Part shown: one piece after another, positions 6,808-14,292 of the stretch
Layout: each line of letters starts with the position of its first letter
How positions within the stretch are numbered: position 1 is the stretch's first letter
From: JAYRWN01 sp041917975
GTDB lineage: Bacteria; Bacteroidota; Bacteroidia; Chitinophagales; Saprospiraceae
Length of the DNA stretch: 17,233 bases
Direction: 5' to 3'
Assembly (NCBI GenBank): GCA_041917975.1
Contig: JAYRWN010000110.1
Span: forward strand, 1-17,233
Position numbers and translations under genes: made by a program
Notes under the pieces: generated by a model
What the model was told of the DNA's origin: nothing
Database searches by the model: none
The model's input: the letters and a program-made list of their open reading frames with translations, nothing else

Positions 6808-8373
6808 TTATTGGATTAGCCACATTGCAGCATTGATATCATCCTTGCCACCATATTGACTAGCTAAAGCGGCGTCCAGGTTGGATTTATTGGTGTTAAT
6901 TTCTGACGTCGGATATTGATACCGCTTAGGGATTTTACCGCTGTTTCCGGTACCAGGACCATTATCCGCAAATGCCGGGTAACCGGTCCGTCTGAAATTA
7001 TAATACGCTTCCCAGCCTGAATTCTGATAAAATGCCAGGTATTTCTGGAGAATGATTTGTTTCAGACCATCCTCATTTTTTCCGGCATATTTGACGGTTG
7101 ACTGGGCCAGGTAAGCCTCCAGGTCCACCGGTATGGTGTAACTTTCAAATTCACCCAGTTTGCCACCAAATTTCAGGAAAGATGCGGTCAGATTACCGGT
7201 TTGAATGCCATAAAAACTCATCGACGCCAAAATACCATTCTTATACCAGGTCTCGGCATCTGCGCTTACCCAGCCGCGATGAGCAGCTTCGGCGATGTTA
7301 AAGCACATTTCAGGAAAACCCACGATAATCATATCTTCAGCCGTATATGTGCTGTAATACCGTTTGCGATTGATCAGAGAATAGTCCCCATTGTTGGCTT
7401 TCGTGGTCATATCCGCCAGGTCTTCCGCCGAACTGGCGCCAACGAACGCATCAAAGGAGGTAGGAGAAATGCCCGATTCCACCAGGGTTTGGGCCGGTTC
7501 AGCCACCAAGAAAGTCCGTGGATCTTTCAAAGCGACCAGGTTACCCAAGTGGGTGGTGGTTAAATTCTGCCGCAAAGCATCAAAGCCGTAGTTATCCGGG
7601 TTAATAGGATACTTATTAAATACAGAATTATACTTATACACTAAATTATCGCCATTGCCGGAAAACAGAGGGTACTTGGCAGGGTTCCCTAAAATTTGGG
7701 CGAATTTTGCTTTGATACCGAGGTCGCCATCGGCCTCTTTTTTACTGAGCGCGATTAACACCCGCAAGGTATAAACATTCACGGCTTTCTGCCAGGCTGC
7801 CAAGCGATTGCCATAATAAATATCTCCCAGTAAGGAAATATCCGCAGCTGCGATAAGGGTTCCTAATTCGGTATTGGCTTCATCCAGCCACTTGAGTATT
7901 TGTACAAATATCGCTTTCTGACTATCATACTTTGGCGTTTGTAATTCGATGTTTTTTAACGCCTCGGTCATCGGTAAATCCCCCACTTTGTTGGTCATGT
8001 TATAATAAAAGTATGCCCGGAAAAATTTACCCAGAGCACTGTAAGGATTAGCGGCATCAGCCCCGGATAATTGGGCTTCCTCTTCCATCTTCAAGACATT
8101 CTTTAAGCTAATAAAGTTCAGTGATGCCCCGGTCCAATTGTATTCCTGATTGCCATAATAGTTGTAATTAAGGGCCCAGAACTGACAAAAGCGGGTGGTT
8201 GAGTTCCAACAACCTTCATACATGTCATTGAGTACACCGTTAAAGATCAAGGTAGCCGGAGCATTTTCCGTACGGTTGGGGTCTTTGAATAAATCTTCAA
8301 AATTTTCATTTGAGCAACTGGTCCAAAACAGGCCAGTGAGAGCAATGAAGATTATAGCTTTTATCTTTTTCAT
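6808..8373 (-). CDS. SusD/RagB-family outer-membrane lipoprotein
   Basis: Surface lipoprotein that lids a SusC channel and helps capture ligand at the outer membrane. Seen: a lipoprotein signal MKKIKAIIFIALTGLFWTSC with the acylated Cys at residue 20, then NENFEDLFKDPNR, a SusD-like start, with an alpha-helical TPR-type body of about 500 residues including the conserved region AYFYYNMTNKVGDLPMTEAL and a C-terminal stretch ending in AAMWLIQ. The 521-residue length is normal. Start at 8373 is preferred because it begins directly with the Lys-rich n-region; ATG at 8388 (MNLIIMKK) is possible. It follows susC by 23 bp (or 8) and is surely cotranscribed. The classical substrate class for SusD is glycans; here the flanking phosphonate genes suggest a phosphonate-bearing ligand, which is inference. 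Confidence 0.93.
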   Translation of the reverse strand: MKKIKAIIFIALTGLFWTSCSNENFEDLFKDPNRTENAPATLIFNGVLNDMYEGCWNSTTRFCQFWALNYNYYGNQEYNWTGASLNFISLKNVLKMEEEAQLSGADAANPYSALGKFFRAYFYYNMTNKVGDLPMTEALKNIELQTPKYDSQKAIFVQILKWLDEANTELGTLIAAADISLLGDIYYGNRLAAWQKAVNVYTLRVLIALSKKEADGDLGIKAKFAQILGNPAKYPLFSGNGDNLVYKYNSVFNKYPINPDNYGFDALRQNLTTTHLGNLVALKDPRTFLVAEPAQTLVESGISPTSFDAFVGASSAEDLADMTTKANNGDYSLINRKRYYSTYTAEDMIIVGFPEMCFNIAEAAHRGWVSADAETWYKNGILASMSFYGIQTGNLTASFLKFGGKLGEFESYTIPVDLEAYLAQSTVKYAGKNEDGLKQIILQKYLAFYQNSGWEAYYNFRRTGYPAFADNGPGTGNSGKIPKRYQYPTSEINTNKSNLDAALASQYGGKDDINAAMWLIQ

Positions 8374-8396
8374 AATTATAAGATTCATGATTAATG

Positions 8397-11300
8397 TTAG
8401 AATGTGATATTGAGATTAATACCATAGCGTTTAGTCGTCGGCGTTTCAAGTCTTGAACCGGTTTCACCAAACACATACTGGTCCAGGTCAATGTCTTTAT
8501 GGCGATTATCAGGCATCCAGTAGCCAACATTACGAGCCACAAAGGCTATATCTGCTGATTTGACAAATAAGCCTTTCATCCATTTTTGCGGCACAGTATA
8601 ACCAATAGTTACTTCACGTAATTTAGCATAGGTCTTTTTCATTAAATTTCCTTCCACCGTGCTATAATAGCGACTCACATAATCCTGGGCAAAGGTTTTG
8701 GTTTCGTTTGGTTTGAAGGTCAGCTCATTATAGTTGGTAATTAACCCGGTAACCGGATCGTATTTTGGAGTACCGGTAGCTATTTGCACCCCTTCTCCCA
8801 GGTAGGTTTTGGCGCCTTTGTAATCCTGGTATCTGGCTTCACCTAACGCACCTTGTATAGTCTCGATATGTCTGCCACCACGGAAGGTTTGGCGCCGGAT
8901 GTAATTTTCAATCACACCGCCCTGTCTGCCATCGAAAGCAAAATTGGCGAAAAGCCCTTTGAATGAAAACTTGTTATTAATGCCCCAGATCCAATCCGGA
9001 TTACCATGACCTTGAAATTGCGCGATATTATACCGCAAAGGCCTTCCACCACCGTCGTTGATAATCTGGCCATCCTGAGTGCGTACAAAAGCTTGGGCAA
9101 AAAATTTATCCACCCGGTCACCCACTTTAAAGAATTGATTAAAGATGGTTTGCCCCGGAGGTAATTCGAGATAAGTTTCTTTGTATGTTGACCAGTTTAG
9201 AGCAATGTTCCAATTGAATCCCTGTTTAGCTGATTTAATTGGGCTGGCGAATAGGGTGAGTTCCACACCCCGGTTTTTCGTTTTGATAGCATTAGTTGTA
9301 TATCCCGTGTAACCTGTAGTTTGTGATAATGGTTTGTTAAAGATCAAAGGGCCATTAATGTAGGTGAAATAAGTCAGATCCACCCCAAGCCGGTTTTTGA
9401 TAAATCGCAGGTCTAAACCCCCTTCGTACCCGGTGCGTGAATTAGGTCTTAATTCCGGGTCAAATAAGTTATTGGTATAATACGCGGCCGGTGAATTATT
9501 ATACACCAAAGGTGTGCTATACACCTGGGCTAGGCCATAGGTAGGCCCTTCGTAAGACGAATTATAGTAACTGCCATAACTCAATGGATAAGAAGCATTA
9601 TGGGTTGCCCCAATGGTGGAGGTTGTACTCAGACCACCACTCTTGACTACGGCCATGGATCCCCGCAATTTCAAAAATGAAATTAGGGTAGGCATTTTCA
9701 CATAGTCTGAGATAACCGTACTCGCGGACAAGGTAGGATAATAATAGGTATTGCTTCCTGGAGGCAGAGTGGATAATTTATCCACCCGCCCGGTGTGAGA
9801 TAAGGTGAAGTAACTTTTATAGGTAAGGTCGGCGGAATAATAGCCGGAACGCACGACCATCTCGGAGTTAAAACTGTTAGAGATAATAGGGTTGCGGGAG
9901 TTGGCAAAGGAATATATACCCGGTACGTTTAAATAGTTGGTGGTGGTATAACTGGAGTTATAACGGAAACTGCGCAAGTTACCGCCCACAAAAGCATTCA
10001 GGTTTACGTTCTTAAGGATTTCATCATCGAATTTCAACATGACCTCCGTGTTATTTTCAAATAATGCACGCCGGTCTTCACGGTAATCACCACGGGCCTC
10101 TTCACGACCGTAGGAGGTGGCGGAATAAGGAAATCGCTCCGGCCTGAAAATATCATAGGTGGTCACATTGGTCCGGCCCAACAATTCCAAATTTTTTGCA
10201 ATTTTATACTTCAAAGTTGCATATCCGTAGATATCATTTTTATAATGTCCGCGCAACCATTCTTTGGCCAGAAACCACGGATTATTGTACCGCTGATATT
10301 CGGCATAGATTTGCTGGATACCTTCTTTACCCGGCTGCCAATAATTGCGCATATCATCGACATCCCAGTCAGCGCCTCCCCAGATGACGATGTTGTAGAC
10401 CATACTGTTCGGTCCATACTGCACATCAGGAAAATTCGGCGTGGTCTGCCGGTTATAGTTGATATTGGTTTCAAATCTCAGCCGCGGGGAAAAATTGTAC
10501 CCCAGTGAGGTGTTAAAATTAAAGGCATTTAGTTTGGTGTTCGGTACCAATCCTTTTTGATGGGTGTAAGAGGTGGAAAACCGGATATCCGCCTTATCTG
10601 TTGTTGAAGATACCGCCACATTTTGAGTCGTTAATAACCCCGGTTGGAGAAATCTCTTAAGATTATCCTTACCCCGGGCTACCCAGGGCGTAGCTGTCCG
10701 TGCTCCGGTAACAGGATCTAATGGGCTGTCGTATTGCGGGATCAACTGGCCTTCAAATTTTGGGCCCCAGACGTCATAATCACCATCATTTGTTCCTCCG
10801 CCTCGCCCGTCTACAAAAGCGTAGCGGCCGTGGTCCCCAGGGCCATATTCGTCTTGAACTTTTGGAATAGCCACAAAGCCGCTTTCTACCATGGTGGAAG
10901 AATTAATCTCGATAGAAAAGCCGCGTTTATCGGTACTGCCTTTTTTGGTGTTGATGACTATGGCTCCATTTTGGCCACGGTAACCATACAACGCCGAAGC
11001 AGCTGGACCTTTTAGCACAGTGATAGATTCGATGTCATCCGGATTGATATTCCAGGTATCCGAGTTAATGGGGATACCATCCACCACATAAAGGGAAATG
11101 TTTGAACCACGCAGGTTAAGACGCGGGGAGCCCAGCATCTCCGGGCTAATGCCCACAGAAAGACCGGAAACTTTACCCACTAAATTACTCACCGGATTAG
11201 GTTCTCTGGCTTTGACCAACTCGCTGCCTTTTACCTCCTGGGCAGCATAACCCATCCGTTTCACCTCCTTTTTCACCCCTAAGGCCGTGACGATAACTTC

Positions 11301-11624
11301 CTGGAGCTGTTCCGACTCCACTTTCAGGGTTATATTAAATTCCGTTTGATTATTAACCGCCACTTCCAGTCTTTCATATCCCACATAGGTGAAGATCAAC
11401 ACATCATTTATCCCAGCTTCGATGATAAACTGGCCATCATTGTCAGTGACAGTACCGGTAAAAGTCCCTTTAACTTGTACAGACACCCCTATTAAAGGAA
11501 GCTGATCTTCATCCTTGGCCGTTCCTTTCACCAGGGATTGTGCTTGAGCCAGGTGTGTCGTCAGCAGGAACGCTAACCACAAAACCAGGGATTTTTTGAT
11601 TGAAGTAAAATTTTCGTAAGCCAT
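8397..11624 (-). CDS. SusC/RagA-family TonB-dependent outer-membrane transporter
   Basis: A 1075-residue SusC-type channel that imports ligands using TonB energy, in complex with the SusD encoded next. Order of domains seen: signal peptide (to about residue 29, THLAQAQ); carboxypeptidase-D-like regulatory domain at about 30-105 (VKGTAKDEDQLPLIGVSVQV, FTYVGYERLEV); EVIVTALGVKKEVKRMGYA segment; plug domain at about 120-230 with LNLRGSNISLYVVDGIPI and SITVLKGPAASALYGYRGQNGAI, both SusC signatures; then a long beta-barrel ending in an aromatic residue (LNITF). Full length and intact. Its start lies 410 bp from the regulator's stop, with a candidate promoter at 11675-11682. Sequence does not show the ligand; position directly upstream of phnA-phnY-phnW points to a phosphonate or phosphonate-decorated molecule. 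Confidence 0.96.
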   Translation of the reverse strand: MAYENFTSIKKSLVLWLAFLLTTHLAQAQSLVKGTAKDEDQLPLIGVSVQVKGTFTGTVTDNDGQFIIEAGINDVLIFTYVGYERLEVAVNNQTEFNITLKVESEQLQEVIVTALGVKKEVKRMGYAAQEVKGSELVKAREPNPVSNLVGKVSGLSVGISPEMLGSPRLNLRGSNISLYVVDGIPINSDTWNINPDDIESITVLKGPAASALYGYRGQNGAIVINTKKGSTDKRGFSIEINSSTMVESGFVAIPKVQDEYGPGDHGRYAFVDGRGGGTNDGDYDVWGPKFEGQLIPQYDSPLDPVTGARTATPWVARGKDNLKRFLQPGLLTTQNVAVSSTTDKADIRFSTSYTHQKGLVPNTKLNAFNFNTSLGYNFSPRLRFETNINYNRQTTPNFPDVQYGPNSMVYNIVIWGGADWDVDDMRNYWQPGKEGIQQIYAEYQRYNNPWFLAKEWLRGHYKNDIYGYATLKYKIAKNLELLGRTNVTTYDIFRPERFPYSATSYGREEARGDYREDRRALFENNTEVMLKFDDEILKNVNLNAFVGGNLRSFRYNSSYTTTNYLNVPGIYSFANSRNPIISNSFNSEMVVRSGYYSADLTYKSYFTLSHTGRVDKLSTLPPGSNTYYYPTLSASTVISDYVKMPTLISFLKLRGSMAVVKSGGLSTTSTIGATHNASYPLSYGSYYNSSYEGPTYGLAQVYSTPLVYNNSPAAYYTNNLFDPELRPNSRTGYEGGLDLRFIKNRLGVDLTYFTYINGPLIFNKPLSQTTGYTGYTTNAIKTKNRGVELTLFASPIKSAKQGFNWNIALNWSTYKETYLELPPGQTIFNQFFKVGDRVDKFFAQAFVRTQDGQIINDGGGRPLRYNIAQFQGHGNPDWIWGINNKFSFKGLFANFAFDGRQGGVIENYIRRQTFRGGRHIETIQGALGEARYQDYKGAKTYLGEGVQIATGTPKYDPVTGLITNYNELTFKPNETKTFAQDYVSRYYSTVEGNLMKKTYAKLREVTIGYTVPQKWMKGLFVKSADIAFVARNVGYWMPDNRHKDIDLDQYVFGETGSRLETPTTKRYGINLNITF

Positions 11625-11674
11625 GATCGAATTTTTTATGATTCAGAGTTCTAAGATTTTCTAAAAAGATGACC

Positions 11675-11682
11675 CAAAAGTA
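11675..11682 (-). promoter_or_regulatory. Candidate -7 promoter element of susC
   Basis: On the minus strand this reads TACTTTTG, an exact match to the Bacteroidota -7 consensus TAnnTTTG. It would start transcription near 11668 and give a leader of about 45 bases before the susC ATG at 11624. No TTTG at the ideal spacing is present for the -33 element (nearest is at 11709-11712, 26 bp away), which fits a promoter needing an activator. Confidence 0.5.
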
Positions 11683-11763
11683 TTAGCCTGGTATAAACCC
11701 AATATAATCAAATCATGATGGAACCGTTAACCTTCATTGACTCGGCTAATTATTAAAAGAACC

Positions 11764-11781
11764 ACTAGTCCGGTTTAGTCC
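11764..11781. promoter_or_regulatory. TAGTCC direct repeat upstream of susC, putative regulator site
   Basis: ACTAGTCC (11764-11771) and TTTAGTCC (11774-11781) lie exactly 10 bp apart, one helical turn. The second copy is part of the 9-mer GTTTAGTCC (11773-11781), which also occurs inside the palindrome at 14201-14219. The site is about 80 bp upstream of the candidate susC -7 element, a plausible activator position. One further copy of the 9-mer occurs inside a coding region (631-639), so chance cannot be dismissed. Confidence 0.4.
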
Positions 11782-11810
11782 AACCTGATTCTGAATAACA
11801 ATTTTAATAA

Positions 11811-11832
11811 ACTAAATTTATATATACTAAAC
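11811..11832. promoter_or_regulatory. Paired ACTAAA sequences in AT-rich tract upstream of susC
   Basis: ACTAAA (11811-11816) recurs as ACTAAAC (11826-11832), 15 bp apart, with the small palindrome TAAATTTA and a TATATA run between them. ACTAAAC is also the right arm of the 14201-14219 palindrome, so these may be further half-sites for the same regulator. The surrounding AT-rich composition makes short matches likely by chance. Confidence 0.25.
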
Positions 11833-12034
11833 TTAATAAAAAAATATTTTTTGTTTTATTCTTCCGGGTCAATAGTATGATTCTAAAAGTATAGCCTAAA
11901 TCGACCAGATATTTTACCGTATTGCGCAACAACCAAATACTTCACGGAAATGCTGAAGCGGAAGAATGGGCTAAATCCAGGTTATCGAAAATAACTTAAA
12001 GGTGCGGGGTATTTTCAGGCGGTACCTAGGCGCA

Positions 12035-12643
12035 TCACTTTGATTTTTTTGAGGATGGGAGTTTAACATCTTCTTCCAGAAAAAAATAAACCACCAGCAT
12101 CTGGGATTTACCGGTGTGAATGTTGCTGGGCTTATGTCCTAAACGGCCATCAAAAAATATGGAATCGCCCTCTTCCAGGATATAAAGCTTGCCATTGATC
12201 AGGTATTCCACTTTGCCCTCTATCACATATTTATATTCAAAGGCATTGGTATGAACCAATTTGGTTCGGGTAGCTCCCGGTCCCAGTTCAAGCAGGACTA
12301 TATCCACGGTTTTATGGTCCAGGTTGCGGGTCAGAATGCGCTTATAGATAAAGCCTTTGGCATTTTCTTTCTCAAACTGCAGGTAATTGGTTGCTTTTTT
12401 GATGATTACCTCCCCCGGTTGTTGATGGTCTATGCCCGAAAAAAATTCATTCAAATCCACATTGAGTGCACCAATAATTTTCATCAGGACCAAAAGTGAA
12501 GGGATGGTACGGTTATTTTCGATTTGGGAGATCAGTCCTTTACTTACATCCGTCTTTTTAGCCAGTTCTAAGACAGTAATGCCTTTTTGACTGCGGATCT
12601 GTTTAATTTTATTACTTACTTCCAGTAAAATATGCTCGTGCAT
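12035..12643 (-). CDS. XRE-family transcriptional regulator with C-terminal cupin sensor
   Basis: A 202-residue cytoplasmic DNA-binding protein. Residues about 8-62 form an XRE/Cro helix-turn-helix: IRSQKGITVLELAKKTDVSK then GLISQIENNRTIPSLLVLMK. Residues about 110-185 form a cupin barrel with motif 1 GATRTKLVHTNAFEYKYVIEG and motif 2 GDSIFFDGRLGHKPSN. The usual HxH of motif 1 reads HTN, so one metal ligand differs. This domain pair is typical of small-molecule-responsive regulators (PuuR/ClgR-like layout). Encoded between pbfA and susC in a phosphonate cluster, it is the likely local regulator, with a phosphonate or pathway intermediate as effector; both are inference. Gaps of 133 bp upstream and 410 bp downstream suggest its own promoter. 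It likely binds the TTTAGT/ACTAAA sites nearby, including one just upstream of itself. Confidence 0.9.
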   Translation of the reverse strand: MHEHILLEVSNKIKQIRSQKGITVLELAKKTDVSKGLISQIENNRTIPSLLVLMKIIGALNVDLNEFFSGIDHQQPGEVIIKKATNYLQFEKENAKGFIYKRILTRNLDHKTVDIVLLELGPGATRTKLVHTNAFEYKYVIEGKVEYLINGKLYILEEGDSIFFDGRLGHKPSNIHTGKSQMLVVYFFLEEDVKLPSSKKSK

Positions 12644-12714
12644 AATGAATGATCAGTAGGTTCTGAGATTGGTAATTGCCATAAAAAGTAAGCACTATAT
12701 ACTGCCACCGCCTC

Positions 12715-12722
12715 CAAAATAA
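12715..12722 (-). promoter_or_regulatory. Candidate -7 promoter element of the XRE-cupin regulator gene
   Basis: The minus strand reads TTATTTTG, seven of eight matches to TAnnTTTG, about 72 bp upstream of the regulator's ATG. The same octamer occurs at the equivalent place upstream of pbfA (14156-14163). No clear -33 TTTG; the inverted repeat at 12742-12768 occupies that zone instead. Confidence 0.25.
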
Positions 12723-12741
12723 ACATTTTTAATAAATGTAA

Positions 12742-12768
12742 TGGACTATACTAAATATAATCAGTCCA
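12742..12768. promoter_or_regulatory. Inverted repeat between pbfA and the regulator gene, possible autoregulatory site
   Basis: TGGACT (12742-12747) and AGTCCA (12763-12768) are perfect 6-bp arms around a 15-base AT-rich core that contains ACTAAAT. The GGACT/AGTCC and ACTAAA elements also appear at 14201-14219 and 11773-11781. It lies 9 bp after the pbfA stop codon and about 20 bp upstream of the candidate regulator -7 element, where a bound regulator would cover the -33 region. It could instead be a weak hairpin at the pbfA transcript end. Confidence 0.35.
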
Positions 12769-12776
12769 TCAAAGAT

Positions 12777-14129
12777 CTACTTACCTTCTATTCTCGCCAC
12801 AGTCATTAAAGCTTCATCCAGAATATGAATGGCTCTGGCCAGTTCTTCCCTCTGGATAATCAATGGGGGAGATAACTGAAGTACATTACCCTGGGATACT
12901 TTAAAACTCAGACCGTGTTCCAAACAATAATACATGACCTGCTCAGCTTCCTGCCGGGCCTTTTCTTTAGTAACCCGGTCCTTGACCAATTCTACGCCCC
13001 ACAGCAAGCCCAGCCCGCGCACATCACCGATCAAGGCATGCTTTTGCTGCAATTCCTCCAATTTTTGGCGCATAAACAGGCCATCTGCCTGTACTTTTTC
13101 CAACAGCTGATGTTCTTCGATGTAGTCCAGCAAAGCTAGCCCAGCTACAGCACCTAAGGGATTTTTTTCATGGGTGAAATGACCTAACGACACTTTATCA
13201 GCGAGATTATAATGATCACGGGCCACGATAGCTGCCATGGGCAGGATGCCTCCTCCCAAACCTTTACCCAAACATAAAATATCCGGTTCTATGCCAAAGT
13301 GTTCGAAAGCCCACAGTTTGCCGGTGCGCCCAAAGGCTATCGGGATTTCATCCAGAACCAATAAAACGTTATGCCGGTTACAAATGTCCCGCACCCTTTG
13401 CCAATAAGCCTGTGAAGGAATCTGCACGTCGGTATTACGGATGGTTTCAACGATGAAGGCACCAATGTCTCCTTCTTTTTCGATGATATACTCCAGATAA
13501 TCAGCATACTGGATATCCCCCCCGGATGCCGAGGGCCAAGGTCCCCGGTAAGTCATGGGAGGTGGGATACGCTCCACACCAGGAGCCAATAGTCCCATCT
13601 GATGTCTGAATTCCCGCTCCCCTCCCACGCTGATTGCATCCAAAGAAGCGCCGTGAAAAGAATCCCACAGGGATACAATTTTCTGCTTTCCGGTTACCAC
13701 CCTCGCCAATTTTAAGGCCATGCTCACGGCGGAAGTTCCGCCTGGAGCAAACAATACCCGCTTAAGGTTTCCCGGCAAGAGGGAACCCAGCTTTTTGGCC
13801 AGGTCAATAGCTGGAACATTGGTAAAACGGCGTGGGGAAAAAGGTAACACATCCATCTGCTCCTTGACCTTTTGGATAATATAGGGGTTTCGATGACCCA
13901 ACTGATGCACATTATTTCCATGAAAGTCCATAAACCGCTTTCCCTGCACATCCGTAAGATAGATGCCTTCAGCCGAGACTAAAACATCCAGACAAGGTGT
14001 AGACAATGCCTGATGCAAAAAATAACGCGCATCCTCTTCTAACCAATAATTGGTTTCTTCATGGCCAAGTACCGCATACCAACCCCGCCGTGAAGGAGCG
14101 TGGTTTACATCACCTTCAATTCCAAACAT
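12777..14129 (-). CDS. pbfA: PbfA-like (R)-1-hydroxy-2-aminoethylphosphonate ammonia-lyase (class III aminotransferase fold)
   Basis: A 450-residue PLP-dependent enzyme of the class III aminotransferase fold. Seen: GIYLTDVQGKRFMDFHGNNVHQLGH near residues 55-80, PLP-phosphate loop FAPGGTSAVSMALKLAR, WDSFHGASLDAISVGG, cofactor aspartate D260 in LLVLDEIPIAFGRTG, and Schiff-base lysine K289 in CLGKGLGGG. Known PbfA enzymes eliminate ammonia from (R)-1-hydroxy-AEP to give phosphonoacetaldehyde, letting the AEP pathway use this natural product; they are related to phosphoethanolamine phospho-lyases and recur in phnW clusters. The phnW-phnY-phnA genes here would take up the product directly. Sequence alone does not rule out a true omega-aminotransferase acting on a phosphonate or its by-product. 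It starts the minus-strand cluster, divergent from the phosphoesterase across a 163-bp region with a central palindrome. Cytoplasmic, full length. Confidence 0.8.
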   Translation of the reverse strand: MFGIEGDVNHAPSRRGWYAVLGHEETNYWLEEDARYFLHQALSTPCLDVLVSAEGIYLTDVQGKRFMDFHGNNVHQLGHRNPYIIQKVKEQMDVLPFSPRRFTNVPAIDLAKKLGSLLPGNLKRVLFAPGGTSAVSMALKLARVVTGKQKIVSLWDSFHGASLDAISVGGEREFRHQMGLLAPGVERIPPPMTYRGPWPSASGGDIQYADYLEYIIEKEGDIGAFIVETIRNTDVQIPSQAYWQRVRDICNRHNVLLVLDEIPIAFGRTGKLWAFEHFGIEPDILCLGKGLGGGILPMAAIVARDHYNLADKVSLGHFTHEKNPLGAVAGLALLDYIEEHQLLEKVQADGLFMRQKLEELQQKHALIGDVRGLGLLWGVELVKDRVTKEKARQEAEQVMYYCLEHGLSFKVSQGNVLQLSPPLIIQREELARAIHILDEALMTVARIEGK

Positions 14130-14155
14130 GCATCCATCTTTATCAAAAACATTTA

Positions 14156-14163
14156 CAAAATAA
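14156..14163 (-). promoter_or_regulatory. Candidate -7 promoter element of pbfA
   Basis: The minus strand reads TTATTTTG, one mismatch from TAnnTTTG, 26 bp before the pbfA ATG at 14129. No TTTG at -33 spacing; the palindrome at 14201-14219 lies 37 bp further upstream. Weak evidence in AT-rich DNA. Confidence 0.25.
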
Positions 14164-14200
14164 TAATTTATGCTGCAGGTAAAATTAAAAATCAGTAATT

Positions 14201-14219
14201 AGTTTAGTGGGACTAAACT
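14201..14219. promoter_or_regulatory. Perfect palindromic operator between divergent pbfA and phosphoesterase genes
   Basis: AGTTTAGT-GGG-ACTAAACT: perfect 8-bp arms with a 3-base centre. Its midpoint (14210) is essentially the midpoint of the 163-bp divergent intergenic region, 71-73 bp from each start codon. A T-run follows on the plus strand, but no upstream plus-strand gene exists in the window to terminate, so a dimeric regulator site is the better reading. The neighbouring XRE-cupin protein is the obvious candidate ligand. The right half (GGACTAAAC, minus-strand GTTTAGTCC) recurs upstream of susC. Confidence 0.6.
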
Positions 14220-14224
14220 TTTTT

Positions 14225-14232
14225 TATGTTTT
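14225..14232 (+). promoter_or_regulatory. Candidate -7 element of the phosphoesterase gene
   Basis: TATGTTTT matches TAnnTTTG at seven of eight positions. A TTTA at 14203-14206, inside the left arm of the palindrome, is 18 bp upstream, close to -33 spacing. If real, a protein on the palindrome would block this promoter. The leader would be about 55 bases. Confidence 0.25.
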
Positions 14233-14264
14233 CATGGTGGGCATTTTTAGCGTGGCTAACCATG
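14233..14264 (+). repeat. Nested inverted repeats in the phosphoesterase leader
   Basis: CATGG (14233-14237) pairs with CCATG (14260-14264), and inside it TTAGC (14247-14251) pairs with GCTAA (14255-14259) around a GTG loop. The right arm is continuous while the left arm has a 9-base bulge. It ends 28 bp before the ATG at 14293, so it may be a leader RNA hairpin or a second protein site. Confidence 0.35.
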
Positions 14265-14292
14265 TCAATCTAAAATTCAAATAAAACTTCAT

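Larger units (their letters stand above)
11625..12034. other. 410-bp non-coding control region upstream of susC
   Basis: No convincing gene on either strand. The susC-proximal part (11640-11880) is very AT-rich and holds the candidate susC promoter (11675-11682), a TAGTCC direct repeat (11764-11781) and a pair of ACTAAA sequences (11811-11832). The distal part (about 11890-12030) is richer in GC and has a small GTTAT/ATAAC hairpin at 11981-11995 beyond the regulator's stop codon. Its size and motif content fit a regulated promoter for the large susCD-phn transcript. Confidence 0.5.

Noticed and set aside
7201..7563. A 120-codon plus-strand open frame within susD, and others like it opposite the FAD oxidoreductase gene.
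   Set aside because: These are antisense shadows of well-supported minus-strand genes with no recognisable domain or start signal.
11893..12000. A plus-strand frame of about 33 codons in the susC-regulator gap that reads like the C-terminus of a protein (ends ...EEWAKSRLSKIT).
   Set aside because: It opens right after a stop codon, has no ATG start and is too short to support a gene or a recognisable remnant.
14201..14229. Palindrome followed by a T-run on the plus strand, resembling an intrinsic terminator.
   Set aside because: It lies between two divergent start codons with no plus-strand gene upstream in the window, and the stem is AT-rich; an operator is more likely.
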